Assembly: GCA_963798855.1 (NCBI GenBank)
Contig: CAWCUU010000003.1
Span: 806,001 to 870,000, forward strand
Direction of reading: 5' to 3'
Length of the DNA stretch: 64,000 nucleotides
Origin: CAWCUU01 sp963798855
GTDB lineage: Bacteria > Gemmatimonadota > Gemmatimonadetes > Longimicrobiales > RSA9
The notes under the pieces were generated by a model. It was not told the DNA's origin, did no database searches, and saw nothing but the letters and a program-made list of their open reading frames with translations. The position numbers and the translations under genes were made by a program. Of the stretch, positions 16,075 through 26,470 are shown piece by piece. Position 1 is the first letter of the stretch. The number at the start of each line of letters is the position of its first letter.

Positions 16075-17095
16075 CTACCTCCGCTCCGTGCCGGCGCCTC
16101 GGGACGCAACGGTCGCAATCGCGTCGGCCAGCACGGGCACGAGCGCGACAGGGATGTCATGCCCCATGCCGGGCACCAGGCGGAACTCCGCCTGCGGGAT
16201 GCTCGTCGCGACTTCCCGGGCTCCCTGGACGGACACCAGCGGATCGTCTGCACCCTGGATCACGACTGCCGGTACGCGCACTCGTCGCAGCGCCTCCCGT
16301 CGATCCTGGTAATGTGCGACAGCCACGGCTGCCTGCTGGCGGGCCAACCCCGCGGGATCATAGGCGCGGCGAATACTCCGCTCGACCTGCCGGCGGATGG
16401 CTTGCTCGTCTGTCGGATAGTCCGGGCTGCTCAGAGCCTGGCGTATACGCACCCGGTAGGCCACGACCTCCGCAAGATCGTCACCGGGCGGCGGCGTCCC
16501 GGCCAATGCGAAGACGTCCGGCTTCGCAACCAGCGGGAGCGCCGGATTCCCGGATCCGGCCATCAGGGAAGTCAGCGACAGTACATGATCGGGATCGTGG
16601 ATCGCGATCAGCTGCGCAACCGCGCCGCCTTGCGAAGCCCCCACGACATGGGCCGCCTCGATTCCAAGCGCATCCAGCAGGTCGACGGCATCCTCGGCCA
16701 TGTCCCCGAGCGTGTAGGCCAGCGGCGGAGGCATATCCTCCTCCCCCGCTCGCTGGAGTGCGGCCCAGTTCGGGAGGCCGGCGGAATCGAGAATGGGTCG
16801 ACAAGCCCACATCGCGACTATCGAAACGTACGACGCGGTAGCCGCGGTCCACGAGCTCGCGAACCAGCTCGATCGGCCAGTCGATCAGCTGATCTCCCGT
16901 CCCGCCAATGAGCAGGATCGTCTCGCGGTTCGTCGGGCCGAAGCTCTCGTACGCCAGGGTGATTCCGTTGGCGTCCACCGTGCCTGTTGAGACGTCTTCG
17001 TCTTCGCGCGCGTGGGACTCGCCGGACGAGGCGCACCCGGCCGTGAGCACCACCGCCGCTGCGATCATCGCGAATGCTTTCACATCACCCCCCAC
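16075..17095 (-). CDS. Alpha/beta-hydrolase lipoprotein, one frameshift
   Basis: Exported alpha/beta-hydrolase. The N-terminal frame (17095 down to about 16795) has a lipoprotein signal (MIAAAVVLTAGC) and the oxyanion-side motif ILLIGGTGDQLIDW. After a +1 frameshift near 16795 the second frame (ending 16075) continues LGIEAAHVVGASQGGAVAQL with nucleophile elbow GASQG, Asp in IQGADDPLV and His in PGMGHDIPV. The catalytic triad is complete. GTG at 17083 behind GGGGGGTGAT is an alternative start. The start overlaps the XRE regulator gene, so the three genes 17681-16075 form an operon. Substrate unknown. Confidence 0.85.
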
Positions 17096-17294
17096 TCTCT
17101 GCCTCGTCGGGAAGGAACACCTCGTCCACCCGAACGTCGAATAGCGTCGCGAGTCGAAACGCCAGCGACAGCCGCGGGTCGAAGTGCCCCTTCTCGATCG
17201 AGATGATCGTCTGTCGCGTCACCCCGGCGCGCTCTCCGCATTCCTCCTGCGACAGCCCCGCCTCCAGCCGTAGCTCACGCACGCGGTTCCTCAC
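17085..17294 (-). CDS. XRE-family (Cro/CI-like) transcriptional regulator
   Basis: 69-aa protein that is almost entirely a helix-turn-helix: RVRELRLEAGLSQEECGERA then VTRQTIISIEKGHFDPRLSL and FDVRVDEVFLPDE. It resembles the short YozG/YgzD-like regulators that pair with small membrane proteins. It starts with GTG at 17294, directly abutting the TAG of the upstream membrane-protein gene, and its end overlaps the hydrolase start. It probably autoregulates the three-gene operon through repeats upstream of 17681. Confidence 0.92.
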   Translation of the reverse strand: MRNRVRELRLEAGLSQEECGERAGVTRQTIISIEKGHFDPRLSLAFRLATLFDVRVDEVFLPDEAESGG

Positions 17295-17681
17295 CTATCG
17301 CTCCCGTCGGCGCGAGAGGAGGTAACGTCCGCCCGCATCCAGGAGTCCCAACGCGACGAACGCCTGCAGCGGCACATCCCCCATTCCTAGCACGTACCTC
17401 GCCCCGAGGGCGAGCGCCATCGCCGTCACGAGGTCGACGAAGGCCGCCGCCGTCGCACGCTCCAGCCATCGGGACTCGACGGTGTCCTCCGGATGCCGCG
17501 GGCCCTTGCCGGGATCTGGAAAGAGTGCCGCCAGTGACGAGTAGGCGATCAGGAAGAAGCTGACTCCGAACACCACGAACGTGAGCAGCCAATCCTCTCC
17601 CGTCCCTGCGGCCGCGAGGAACGACGCGCCGAGCGTGACCACGACGCTCGCTCCAACGAGTACACCCTGTCTGCGTTTCAT
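17295..17681 (-). CDS. Four-helix membrane protein paired with XRE regulator
   Basis: 128-aa protein with about four hydrophobic helices: VLVGASVVVTLGASFLAAAG, WLLTFVVFGVSFFLIAYSSL, AAFVDLVTAMALALGARYVL and PLQAFVALGLLDAGGRYLL. There is no recognised catalytic motif. The small membrane protein followed by a one-domain XRE regulator is a recurrent genomic pairing of poorly understood function. It is the first gene of the operon with a plausible promoter upstream. Confidence 0.7.
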   Translation of the reverse strand: MKRRQGVLVGASVVVTLGASFLAAAGTGEDWLLTFVVFGVSFFLIAYSSLAALFPDPGKGPRHPEDTVESRWLERATAAAFVDLVTAMALALGARYVLGMGDVPLQAFVALGLLDAGGRYLLSRRRER

Positions 17682-17717
17682 CGTTCAGCGGGTCCGAAGG
17701 ACTGTAAAACTTCTCTG

Positions 17718-17769
17718 ACATCAACCTACCCACACCGGTCATGGATGTCAAGGAAGTATTACATCAACC
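17718..17769 (-). promoter_or_regulatory. Promoter and direct repeats upstream of the membrane protein/XRE operon
   Basis: On the minus strand TTGACA (17751-17746) and TAGGTT (17728-17723) are separated by 17 nt, a good -35 with a moderate -10, about 42 nt upstream of the ATG at 17681. ACATCAACC occurs at 17718-17726 and again at 17761-17769, 43 bp apart (about four helical turns), flanking the promoter. This suits two sites for the XRE regulator. It is a candidate only. Confidence 0.4.
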
Positions 17770-17876
17770 CCGCGATCGGGGTGCGCGGCAGGACCTGGCG
17801 ACCCACCTTCTGCAACCATTCCTCTCCGGAGTCGGTCCAACGGGGTAATTCGCGACCCGAACGGAGAGCTCCCCCA

Positions 17877-20494
17877 ATGATGTCCGCCGTCGGTCTGGCC
17901 ACCGCGCTGGCGCTGCTCGCGGCCTCGCCGAACCCTGCATCGCCGACGCTCGCCTCGGCGAGCCTCATCTCCAGCGCCACGCCGCAGGCCGGCCGTGGCG
18001 GCGACGCCGATCCAGCTTCCGGCCCCGCGCCGACCGTGGCGACGGCGGTCGCGGCTCCGACGGCGCCGGTGCTCGACGGCAGCGACGACGACGCGGTCTG
18101 GCGCAACGCCGTGGTCACGACCGGGTTCCGGCAGTTTCAGCCGAACGAGGACGGCGATCCCCGCTTCCGGACTGAGTTCCGCGCAGCCTACGACGACGAC
18201 AACCTCTACGTCTTCGTGAGGGCGTTCGACCCGCATCCGGACAGCATCATGCACGCGCTCAGCCGGCGGGACGTGCGGGGCCCGTCGGACCAGCTCAAGC
18301 TGATCATCGACGCGTACCACGACCGGCGCAGCGGCGTCGAGCTGGCGGTCAACCCGGACGGCGTCAAGCGCGACTACGCGGTCTTCGACGACGGCAACGA
18401 GGACGACTCGTGGAACGGCGTGTGGGAGGTCGCGACGCGGGTGGACTCGCTGGGCTGGACGGCGGAGTTCAGGGTGCCGTTCTCGCAGCTGCGCTACGCG
18501 TCGCAGCCGACGCAGACGTTCGGCTTCGGCATCTGGCGCGACATCGAGCGATTGAACGAGCGCGACAGCTGGCCGCTGTACCGGCCCAGTCAGACGGGGC
18601 TCGCCTCGCAGCTCGGCGAGCTGACCGGCATCGGCGACATCGGCTCCTCGCGACACCTCGAGGTGACGCCCTACGCGCTCGCGAAGAACCTGTCGCGCGA
18701 GACGGCGAACGGCTTCGAGCGCGTGCAGGAACAGACGGTCGGCGCCGACCTGCAGCTCAGCATCACGCCGAACCTCACGCTGACCGGCACGGTGAACCCG
18801 GACTTCGGGCAGGTCGAGGCGGATCCAGCGGTCGTGAACCTGACCGCTTTCGAGACCTTCTATCAGGAGCGCCGCCCGTTCTTCGTGGAGGGCACGGGAC
18901 TGTACCGCTTCGAGCTGAACTGCTACATCGTGCACGACTGCGGCAACGAGGGACTCTTCTACTCGCGCCGCATCGGCCGTTCGCCGCAGCTGCTCGGCGT
19001 GTATGGCGACGAGGCATCCGCGACGGCGACGCCGATCGCCGGCGCCGGCAAGCTGACCGGGCCGGTCCGGCAACCTGTCGTTCGGCGTGCTCGACGCGGT
19101 GACCGAACACGTGTCCGGCAGCTCCGACCGCACGATCGAGCCGCTCACGAACTACGCGGTGCTGCGCGCGCAGCAGGACTTCCGCGACGGCGAGAGCAGC
19201 ATCGGCCTCATCGCGACGGCCGTGAACCGTTCGCTCGACGCGTGGAGCGAGGACTACCTGCGCCGCGACGCGTACGTCGCCGGGGCTCACTTCCGGCACC
19301 GCTTCTCCGACAGCCGCTACCAGGTCTCCGGCTCGTTCGTCGCGAGTCGGGTTGCCGGCGGCGAGGCGGCGATCGCCGCGACGCAGCGCGACAACGTGCA
19401 CGGCTACGGCCGCCCGGACGGTCCGGACCGCTACGACCCGACGCGCACGTCGCTGAGTGGAAGCTCGGCCGAGCTGATCTTCGGCAAGTATGGTGGAGGC
19501 ATCACGCGCTTCGAGACCGCGCTCGAGCGCCAGTCCGCGGGCTTCGAGCCGAACGACCTCGGCTACCTGCAGCGCGCCGACCAGCAGGACTGGAACACCT
19601 GGGCCGCGCTCGTCTTCCAGAAGCCGCGCGCCTTCTACCGCCGCCTGCAGATCAACGGCAACCAGTGGAACGCCTGGACGACCGACGGGCTCCCGCTGCA
19701 GCGTGGCTTCAACACGCAACGCCCACGTCTGGCTGAAGAACAACTGGTGGCTCCACGCCGGCGCGACGCGTCAACACCGGCGGGACCTACTGCGACCGCT
19801 GCAGCCGCGGCGGCCCGGCGCTGCGTCGCTCCTCCGATTTCAACGCCTGGGGCGGCATCAACGGCGATGGCCGCGCCACGCTGAGCCCTTCGATCTGGTT
19901 CAGCTTCGACCATTCCGACGAGGGACGCTCGACCTACTTCGACGTGAACCCGAACCTGCAGATCCAGCTGTCGACGCAGCTGCAGGCCAGCGTCGGCCTC
20001 GACGCGTCGCACAACATCGACGACTCGCAGTGGTACGGGAACTTCACCGATGACGGACGGCACGACCCACTACTCCTTCGCGCACCTCGACCAGCGCACG
20101 CTCGGCGCTCAGCACCCGCCTCTCCTTCGCGGCCACGCCGGACCTCGCCTTCGACCTCTACGCGCAGCCGTTCGTCGAGCAGCGGCAGCTACACCGACAT
20201 CCGCGAGCTGAGCGACCGACCCGCGCGCCGCCGCGTACGCCGACCGCTTCCAGCCCTACGTCCCGCCGGCGGATGCGACGCCCGGCTTCGACTTCCTGCA
20301 GCTGCGCTCGAACGCCGTGCTGCGCTGGGAGTACCGCCCCGGCTCGACGCTATTCGTCGTATGGACTCACGCCCGCGACGGCTACGACCCGACCTCGCAC
20401 GACCCGCTCCTGGAGGGACGAGTACGACGACCTGTTCGCGCTCCACCCCGCGAACACGTTCCTGGTGAAGGTCGCGTACTGGTTCAGCAATTGA
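17877..20494 (+). CDS. CBM9-like/DUF5916 outer-membrane protein, frameshifted
   Basis: Large exported protein starting ATG 17877 with a hydrophobic signal region. A carbohydrate-binding family 9-like module follows (VLDGSDDDAVWRNAV, VFVRAFDPHPDSIMHALSRR, GPSDQLKLIIDAYHDRRSGV). A DUF5916 beta-barrel region comes next (LTLTGTVNPDFGQVEADPAV, ERRPFFVEGTGLYRF, NEGLFYSRRIGR). Frame changes occur near 19075 and 19725 (both +1) and several more between 19780 and 20430. Beta-rich segments continue to the final NTFLVKVAYWFSN and stop at 20494. These proteins are common in Gemmatimonadota and Bacteroidota and are often annotated as hydrolase-associated or putative membrane proteins. Function unproven. 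Confidence 0.85.
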
Positions 20495-20506
20495 GGGGTG
20501 GGGTGT

Positions 20507-20546
20507 GAAGTGTGAAGTGCGACGAACCCGCCACACTTCACACTTC
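20507..20546. terminator. Inverted repeat between convergent genes
   Basis: A perfect 13-bp inverted repeat, GAAGTGTGAAGTG (20507-20519) and CACTTCACACTTC (20534-20546), with a 14-nt loop. It lies in the 97-nt gap between the DUF5916 gene stop and the convergent FAD-oxidase stop. A bidirectional terminator is the simplest reading. The internal GTGTGAAGTG doubling also resembles a dispersed repeat. Confidence 0.5.
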
Positions 20547-20591
20547 CCCATTCCTCGAAGGCGTTCCCCTCATCCTTCGAGCCTCACGCTT

Positions 20592-22007
20592 CTAACTTCG
20601 GATGTTCATGTTCGTGCGGAACAGGTTGCCGGGGTCGTAGCGGTCCTTCAGCTCGACGAGTCGCTCGTAGTTCGAGCCGTAGACGGACGGGATCCGGTCC
20701 GCCTCCTCCTGGGTGAGGAAGTTGACGTAGCCGCCTGCGGTGCCGAATGGCGCGGTCGCGTCGAACAGGGCGCGCGCCCACGCAACGCACTCGGCGTCCT
20801 TCGCCGGGTCCGACCAGCGGGTGTGCAGGTTGATCAGGAAGTCGGGCTCGCGGTCCACGTAGGCCGTGGCGTCGAGCGGCACGCGGGCGATGGCGCCGCC
20901 GAGCTGCGCGAAGGCGATCTCGCTCTGCGGGTCCGGCAGCCGTCCGGCGAAGTCCACGAGCACGTCGATGAGACCGTCGTCGATCCTCTCGAAGTAGCGG
21001 GTCTTCCAGTAGTTGCGTTCGCCCGGCGTGAGCAGCGGATCGAGCGCCTGCTGCCACGCGGTGTATTCGTGCGGCCCGACCACGTCCACGACGGACTCTC
21101 CGAAGGACCGCAGCGGAGCCGCGATCTTCTCGCCTTCCTCCATCGGGCCGTTGTAGAACATCGCGAGCGCGATGATCTCCTTGCCGATCCAGTCCTCGGG
21201 TACGAAGGGCGCGGGCGGCGCCTTCCGCATGACGAACCAGCAGACGAACTCCTCGGGCGTGTCGAGTACGGTGTCGCGGTAGAAGCGCAGCAGGTCGCGC
21301 GCGGCCGCCAGCGGGTGGATCACGAGGCCCGAGAGCACCTGCGGCCCCACCGGATGCAGCTTGAACTCGAAGGAGGTGACGACGCCGAAGTTGCCGCCGC
21401 CGCCGCGGATCGCCCAGAACAGGTCCGGGTTCTCCGACTCGCTCGCGCGCACGCGATTGCCGTCGGCCGTGACGATCTCGGCGGACAGCAGGTTGTCGAT
21501 GGTCAGACCGTGCTTGCGGCTGAGCCAGCCGAAGCCGCCGCCGAGCGTGAGGCCCGCCACGCCGGTCGTCGAGTTGACACCGAGCGGGGTCGCGAGACCG
21601 TGCTTCTGCGCCGCGGCATCGAAGTCGCCGAGCGTTGCGCCCGGCCCTACGATGGCAGTACGCCGCTCGGGGTCCACCTGCACCGCGTTCATGGCCGAGA
21701 GATCGATCGTCAGGCCGCCGTCGCACAGCGCGCTGCCGGCGATGTTGTGGCCGCCGCCGCGGACCGACAGCAGCAGATCGTTCTCGCTCGCGAAGCGAAC
21801 GGCGTGAGCGACGTCCTCGGCGCTCCGGCAGCGCGCGATCAGCGCCGGCTTCCGGTCGATCATCCCGTTCCAGATCGAGCGCGCCTCGCCGTACCCCTCC
21901 GAGTCCTCGGTCAGCACGTCGCCCTTCAAGCTCCGTTGGAGCCCCTCCAGAAGCTCCGGCTGCATTGGGGTGTCCGTACCACGAGATGTGCGGATGGTCG
22001 CGCGCAT
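20592..22007 (-). CDS. FAD-linked oxidase, berberine-bridge enzyme family
   Basis: 471-aa FAD-dependent oxidoreductase of the PCMH/BBE type. LLSVRGGGHNIAGSAL supplies the His that binds FAD covalently. The FAD domain continues VGPGATLGDFDAAAQKHG and GGGFGWLSRKHGLTIDNLL, where a second covalent Cys is absent. The BBE C-terminus (YVNFLTQEEADRIPSVYGSN, RYDPGNLFRTNMNI) is present. No signal peptide is seen. The ATG at 22007 behind GGAGGCG is preferred to a longer form reaching 22250. Substrate cannot be inferred; relatives oxidise sugars or alkaloid-like alcohols. Confidence 0.93.
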   Translation of the reverse strand: MRATIRTSRGTDTPMQPELLEGLQRSLKGDVLTEDSEGYGEARSIWNGMIDRKPALIARCRSAEDVAHAVRFASENDLLLSVRGGGHNIAGSALCDGGLTIDLSAMNAVQVDPERRTAIVGPGATLGDFDAAAQKHGLATPLGVNSTTGVAGLTLGGGFGWLSRKHGLTIDNLLSAEIVTADGNRVRASESENPDLFWAIRGGGGNFGVVTSFEFKLHPVGPQVLSGLVIHPLAAARDLLRFYRDTVLDTPEEFVCWFVMRKAPPAPFVPEDWIGKEIIALAMFYNGPMEEGEKIAAPLRSFGESVVDVVGPHEYTAWQQALDPLLTPGERNYWKTRYFERIDDGLIDVLVDFAGRLPDPQSEIAFAQLGGAIARVPLDATAYVDREPDFLINLHTRWSDPAKDAECVAWARALFDATAPFGTAGGYVNFLTQEEADRIPSVYGSNYERLVELKDRYDPGNLFRTNMNIRS

Positions 22008-22270
22008 GAGGCTCGCCTCCCTGCAGAGGTTGAAAGATCGCAGGGCGCCCGCCGGAAGGGATGATCCGGCTCCCGGAGGGTCGCCGTTCTTCGGGTCCTG
22101 AAACGACCGCGCCCCGGCGCGCCCGCGGGCGGGCCGAGGAGCAGCCATCGTCGCTGGTCTGAACCATGCAGTTGCAGTATTCGGTGCCTTTCCCCGTACC
22201 GTCAAGTCGCCGGTGCATGCGTCTTGCGGGGAAGAATCGGCAACCGGCAACCGTTCAGGAGGGATGAACG

Positions 22271-22936
22271 ATGAAACGCCACGTTGCAGCGACCGCTGCC
22301 GCCACCGTGCTCGCCACGGCTTTGCTGGCGGCGTGCGGACCCGACACCGATGACGAGTCCGCGCTCAACGAGCCCGCGACCGAGGAAGTAACCCCCCAGC
22401 CGCAGCCGGCGCCGAGCGCCGCTGCGTCCAGTGACGCCGTCGCGATGCTCGCCATCAACACCGGCGACGAGGTCGGCGCGTACCTGACCGACGCCAACGG
22501 TCAGGCGGTCTACATCTTCTCGGCCGATCAGCAGGACCAGAGCGCGTGTGACCAGGAGTGCGCGCAGGTCTGGAAGCCACTCACGGTCGGGCAGGGGCAG
22601 ATGAACCCGGCGGCCGCGCCGGAGACGGGCGCCGCGACGACCCCGGAGGGAGCCGCGACGCCGCAGGGCGAGAACGCCGCACCGGCACAGCCGACTCCGG
22701 CGGAGCAGCCGAACGCCATGGCCGGGCAGCTACAGGCCGATCTGGTGGGGACGATCCAGCGCCCCGACGGAACCACCCAGATCACGTACGCCGGCCACCC
22801 GCTGTACACCTACGTCCAGGACCAGACGGCTGGTGATATCACGGGTCAGGACGTGAATCAGTTCGGCGGCGACTGGTACCTCGTCTCGCCGAGCGGCGAC
22901 AAGATCGAGGCGGAGACCGAGCAGGGCAGCTCCTGA
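22271..22936 (+). CDS. YxFxxD-repeat lipoprotein (COG4315-like)
   Basis: 221-aa lipoprotein with signal and lipobox LLAAC, an acidic/Pro linker, and the secreted-repeat domain with two Y-x-[FWY]-x-x-D-type motifs (AVYIFSADQQDQ and LYTYVQDQTAGD) and a CDQEC pair followed by W. The first and second halves are split by an Ala/Pro/Thr-rich insert of about 50 residues. Divergent from the FAD oxidase across a 263-nt gap in which no clear promoter stood out. Function in the family is unknown. Confidence 0.85.
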   Translation: MKRHVAATAAATVLATALLAACGPDTDDESALNEPATEEVTPQPQPAPSAAASSDAVAMLAINTGDEVGAYLTDANGQAVYIFSADQQDQSACDQECAQVWKPLTVGQGQMNPAAAPETGAATTPEGAATPQGENAAPAQPTPAEQPNAMAGQLQADLVGTIQRPDGTTQITYAGHPLYTYVQDQTAGDITGQDVNQFGGDWYLVSPSGDKIEAETEQGSS

Positions 22937-22955
22937 CGCGTTTCCGCATGAGGCG

Positions 22956-22996
22956 GATCCGGCTCCCCGAGATGTACCGCATCGGGGAGCCGGATC
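22956..22996. terminator. Perfect 15-bp stem terminator between convergent genes
   Basis: GATCCGGCTCCCCGA (22956-22970) pairs perfectly with TCGGGGAGCCGGATC (22982-22996) around an 11-nt loop. It lies 20 nt after the YxFxxD lipoprotein stop and 65 nt from the convergent protease stop. There is no U-run, as is usual in high-GC genomes. A shared bidirectional terminator. Confidence 0.7.
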
Positions 22997-23061
22997 GACG
23001 ATCGGATCACGGTCGAGTCATCCGGGGGCGCTGCCCGTGATCACGGCTTCACCCCGCGGCT

Positions 23062-24603
23062 CTACTTGCACTGCCGGTGAGGGCCGTGCGTGGCGCACGA
23101 GATCGTCTGTTGAGCCGTATCGGTCGTCGAGCCATCGCCGACCGTGAGCACGACATCGAAGGAGCCGTCACTGCCGTAGCTGTGGCTCGCCGTGACGCCG
23201 CTGCCGGCGGGTGCTCCATCGCCGAAGTTCCACGAGTACGTGGACGCGCCGGTCGAGCTCGATGCGTCGAACGAACAGTCGTTGAAGTGGCAGCTGTAGG
23301 TGAACGACGCCGTCAGACGCGCCGCCGCCGCCGCCACCACCCCACCTCCGCCGCCGGACCCGACGACATCGAGCGTGCCGAGCTCACTCTCGACGTTCGA
23401 GGCGGGGCTGTAGACGAACATGCTGCCGTCGGAGCTGCCGCCCCACAGGATCCCCCACCACGTCACGCTGCCCGAGCCCTTGAACACATCCGAGCCGCTG
23501 TCGCCGCCGCCGACGATGGTCCCCGAGCCCTCGACGAAGTCCTGGCAGAGCTGCACGATGTTGGAGCCGCTCACGCCGGTGTCGACGCACGAGTTCGTGA
23601 TCGTTCCGCTCGTATAGCCGGTCGTCCGGCCGACCTTGCTGCGGGCGTCGCCCACCACCCCCATGCCGGAACCCTTGCCCGTGACGTCGAAATAGTTGCC
23701 GGACCACGTAATGCCGGAGCTGGTCTGGGCGATCTTCCCCTGCGCGAACGGCCGTGCCCCGGTCGACCGGATCAGCGCCGCGTCGCTGTGGCGGCACTTC
23801 ACGCCGCGGTAGGGGCAGTCGCCCTGCCTCCAGCTCACGTAATCGGGATCGGCGACCTCCACCCCGATCACCGTCCCATCCGTGCTGCTCAGCGGCTGGT
23901 AGTACTGCGTCCCTTCCACGCCACCCTGCGTGTTCGTGCAGTGGGACGCGGTCACGAAATGATCGCTCCCGTTCACCTGCGCGATGATGCCGATCGAGCA
24001 GAGGTAGTTGCCGAAGTGGATCTGCACGCCGGCGGGGATCGGATTGAAGACGTCGCGCAGCGTGGCGAGCGCGTAGATCGGCGCCGCCCGCTCGATCGCG
24101 ACCGCTCCGTCCGGCAGCCCGAGGCTCTGGACCCAGGAGTGCAGCCGGTCTGCCGCGGCCGCGTCCTGAACGCCGATCAGCACGCGGTTGTGCGCCTCAT
24201 CGAGATCCGTGAAAACGGTGCCTGGCCCGGCAAAGGCCTGCGGCTTCACGCGATCGTAGAAGCGCTCGAGCGTCGCGTACGAGAAGCGGGCCTGCCGCAC
24301 GCGCAGCTCGGAGGCAGCCGCGCCGCGGGCGGTCAGGAAGCCGCCGATCGCGTGCTCAACGGCCGCGTGCGCCGATGGATCGGTCAAATAGACGGTCGGA
24401 ACGCCCTGATCGAGGAACAGCCCGCCGAAGGCCGGTATCGCCTGCCCGAGCGCGTGCTGATCCGGATTCTCGCCGCCCGGCAGCTGCTGCAGCATTGCCT
24501 GCGGTGGAGTGTTCGGTCCGAGCGGCTCCTTCGCCTGGTCGCATGCGGCTGTCAGCGCGACGACGCCGAGCAGCGCGCCGATGTACCATCTGGACTGGGT
24601 CAT
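23062..24603 (-). CDS. Secreted trypsin-fold serine protease with C-terminal PKD domain
   Basis: 513-aa lipoprotein (lipobox LTAAC). After an N-terminal region (residues about 20-190) that could be a propeptide comes a chymotrypsin-fold domain with His in SDHFVTASHCTN, Asp in CRHSDAALIRS and Ser in IVGGGDSGSDVFKGS, so the triad is complete. A Gly-rich linker leads to a PKD-like domain (YSWNFGDGAPAGSGVTASHS) near the C-terminus. Several paired Cys suggest disulphides. The ATG at 24603 was chosen over upstream starts because the signal peptide begins there. It lies downstream of the beta-propeller gene and is probably transcribed separately. Confidence 0.9.
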   Translation of the reverse strand: MTQSRWYIGALLGVVALTAACDQAKEPLGPNTPPQAMLQQLPGGENPDQHALGQAIPAFGGLFLDQGVPTVYLTDPSAHAAVEHAIGGFLTARGAAASELRVRQARFSYATLERFYDRVKPQAFAGPGTVFTDLDEAHNRVLIGVQDAAAADRLHSWVQSLGLPDGAVAIERAAPIYALATLRDVFNPIPAGVQIHFGNYLCSIGIIAQVNGSDHFVTASHCTNTQGGVEGTQYYQPLSSTDGTVIGVEVADPDYVSWRQGDCPYRGVKCRHSDAALIRSTGARPFAQGKIAQTSSGITWSGNYFDVTGKGSGMGVVGDARSKVGRTTGYTSGTITNSCVDTGVSGSNIVQLCQDFVEGSGTIVGGGDSGSDVFKGSGSVTWWGILWGGSSDGSMFVYSPASNVESELGTLDVVGSGGGGGVVAAAAARLTASFTYSCHFNDCSFDASSSTGASTYSWNFGDGAPAGSGVTASHSYGSDGSFDVVLTVGDGSTTDTAQQTISCATHGPHRQCK

Positions 24604-24927
24604 GCGAATGCCTCCTGCTGGTGGCGTTCCGGCCGGGCCGTGGGCGCGACTCCGGGACACATTGGAGCCGAGGAACGGCGGCTCCACTGAATACGACCGC
24701 ATGAGGGCGATACCGGACGGCTCGAGCCGATCGCCCCCGAATCTGACCATGCAGGAGGTTCACCCCCCGTGGAGCGGGAGGCCAGAATGACGACGCAAAG
24801 GGTCTGCGAGTCACTCCTACGCCAACGTGGGACAGGGATCGGTCAAGGTCAAGAGAAGGCGTCCGGCTCGGCGGCGGGCCGTCGCGCCCGCCCCGAGCCG
24901 GATTCCGGATTCGACGCACCTCGTGGT
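24604..24927 (-). terminator. 324-nt gap with a strong hairpin after the beta-propeller gene
   Basis: The gap between the propeller stop (24928) and protease start (24603) contains a hairpin at 24863-24901. CCGGCTCGG(c)GGCGGGC pairs with GCCCGCCCCGAGCCGG around CGTCGC, a 16-bp stem with one bulge, 27 nt past the propeller stop in the direction of transcription. This is a good terminator candidate without a U-run. Nothing else is recognised. The protease promoter should lie in the remaining ~250 nt. Confidence 0.55.
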
Positions 24928-26180
24928 CTAGCGGTCGCTTTCCGGCAGACTCCACGGGAAGCGACTGGCCGACACGCCCCATCCGCCCTCGAGCCCGGCG
25001 ATGAAGCTCTGGTCGAGGCCCGTGCCATCCAGGTTCGCCCGCCCGATCGTGCTGACGAAGCCGTTGCCTTCGTTGCCCCCGTTGACCCAGTAGATGTAGC
25101 TGGCGTCCACCGACACGCCCAGCGGGCCCGAGGTTTCCGTCGAGGAAGCTCTGGACGACGCTCGTTCCGTCCACGTTCGCCCGCCCGATCGAGTTCGCGT
25201 CGTGGTTGCTCCAGTAGACGTGGCCTCCGTCCACAGCCACTCCGATCGGATGGTCGGCGCCGCCGATGAAGCTCTGGTTCACGCCCGTGCCGTCCAGGCT
25301 CGCGCGGCCGATCGTGCCCGTGCCTTCATTGGCCCAGTAGAGGTAGGACCCGTCCACCGCGACCCCCATCGGCAGCGTTTCGGTGCTGATGAAGCTCTGG
25401 GTGACAGCGGTTCCATCCAGGTCTGCTCGCCCGATTCTGGCGGTCCCGAGATTGGTCCAGTAGATGTGGCCGGCGTCGACCGCGACGCCAAAGGGCCCGT
25501 TGGCGCCGACGATGAAGTCCAGCTCGACGCCCGTGCCGTCCAGGTTCGCCCGGCCGATCGAGTTGGTGTATTCGTCGCCCCAGTCAGATGTGGCTGCCAT
25601 CGACTGCCACCGCCGTGGGACGGTAGCTATAGGGGTCCCCGAGGTCGATGAAGCTCAGCTCGACGCCGGTGCCGTCCCGGTTCGCCCGCCCGATCGTGCC
25701 GGCGTTCGCGTCTGCCCAGTAGATGTAGCCGCTGGACGCCGCGGTGCTGGCGCCTGTCAGCGCCAGGCTCGCGGTCGCTTGTTTGCCGTCGACAAGGAGC
25801 GTCGCGGCGTCGGCCTGGCCCGCGCCCGTAGGGGCGTAGGCGACGGTTACCGTGCACGACTTGCCCGGACCCAACCCTCCGTTGCAACCGTCATCGGTGA
25901 TCGCGAACGCGGGCGACCCGGTGAGCGTGACCGGCACCGGCCCCGATCCCCTGCCCCCCCAATTCGTGAGCGTGAAGGTCTGTGATGACGTCGTCCCGGG
26001 GTCGACCGTCCCGTAGTCGTAGCTGTTGATCGGGCCTTCAACCGTGGACCACGCAATCACCACCGGACTCTGCGCGTAGATCGCGACCGAGTTCGGTGCC
26101 AGGTCCGCGGATGGACCCGTCGGGTTGTCGCTGCAGCCGGCGAGGGTGACCGGGAGCAGGCAGAGGGCAATACGTCGCAT
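24928..26180 (-). CDS. YWTD-like beta-propeller lipoprotein, frameshifted
   Basis: Lipoprotein (lipobox TLAGC) with an N-terminal immunoglobulin-like module (SSQTFTLTNWGGRGSGPVPV, GLGPGKSCTVTVAYAPTGAG) followed by about seven repeats of ~43 residues of the form IGRANLDGTGV-x-SFI ... GVAVD-x-x-HIYWTN. This is the pattern of YWTD/LDL-receptor-type beta-propeller blades. Two +1 frameshifts, near 25590 and 25130, split it; all three frames carry unmistakable blades, and the last ends SLPESDR. The number of blades fits one closed propeller. Ligand unknown; extracellular binding is likely. Confidence 0.85.
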
Positions 26181-26470
26181 CTCGAGTCTCCGTTCCAGAG
26201 TTCTCCGAAACCGGGGACGACCCGTTCAGTGGGAATACGGCAAACGGTATCGATTTTGTACGGGATTCCGGATCTGGGCGGGCCGGATGTCACCGCTATT
26301 GGAACTTCATCTGTCGGGGAGAGAGCCGGCCGCCCCCGCTTCGGTGTATCTGCGGGACTGATGGCGATCTCGGTCTGGATACGAGGACGACAGAGCCGGC
26401 CCGAACGTCACTTTCAGCATCGGGCCCGATCCCGCGTTCGTAAAACCGAGCCGGAGCGCGCAAGCGGGCC

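Noticed and set aside
15397..16911. Long plus-strand frame rich in Leu/Arg/Val repeats (membrane-like)
   Set aside because: It is the antisense reading of the His-heptad repeats and of the hydrolase gene; the repeat period produces pseudo-hydrophobic sequence.
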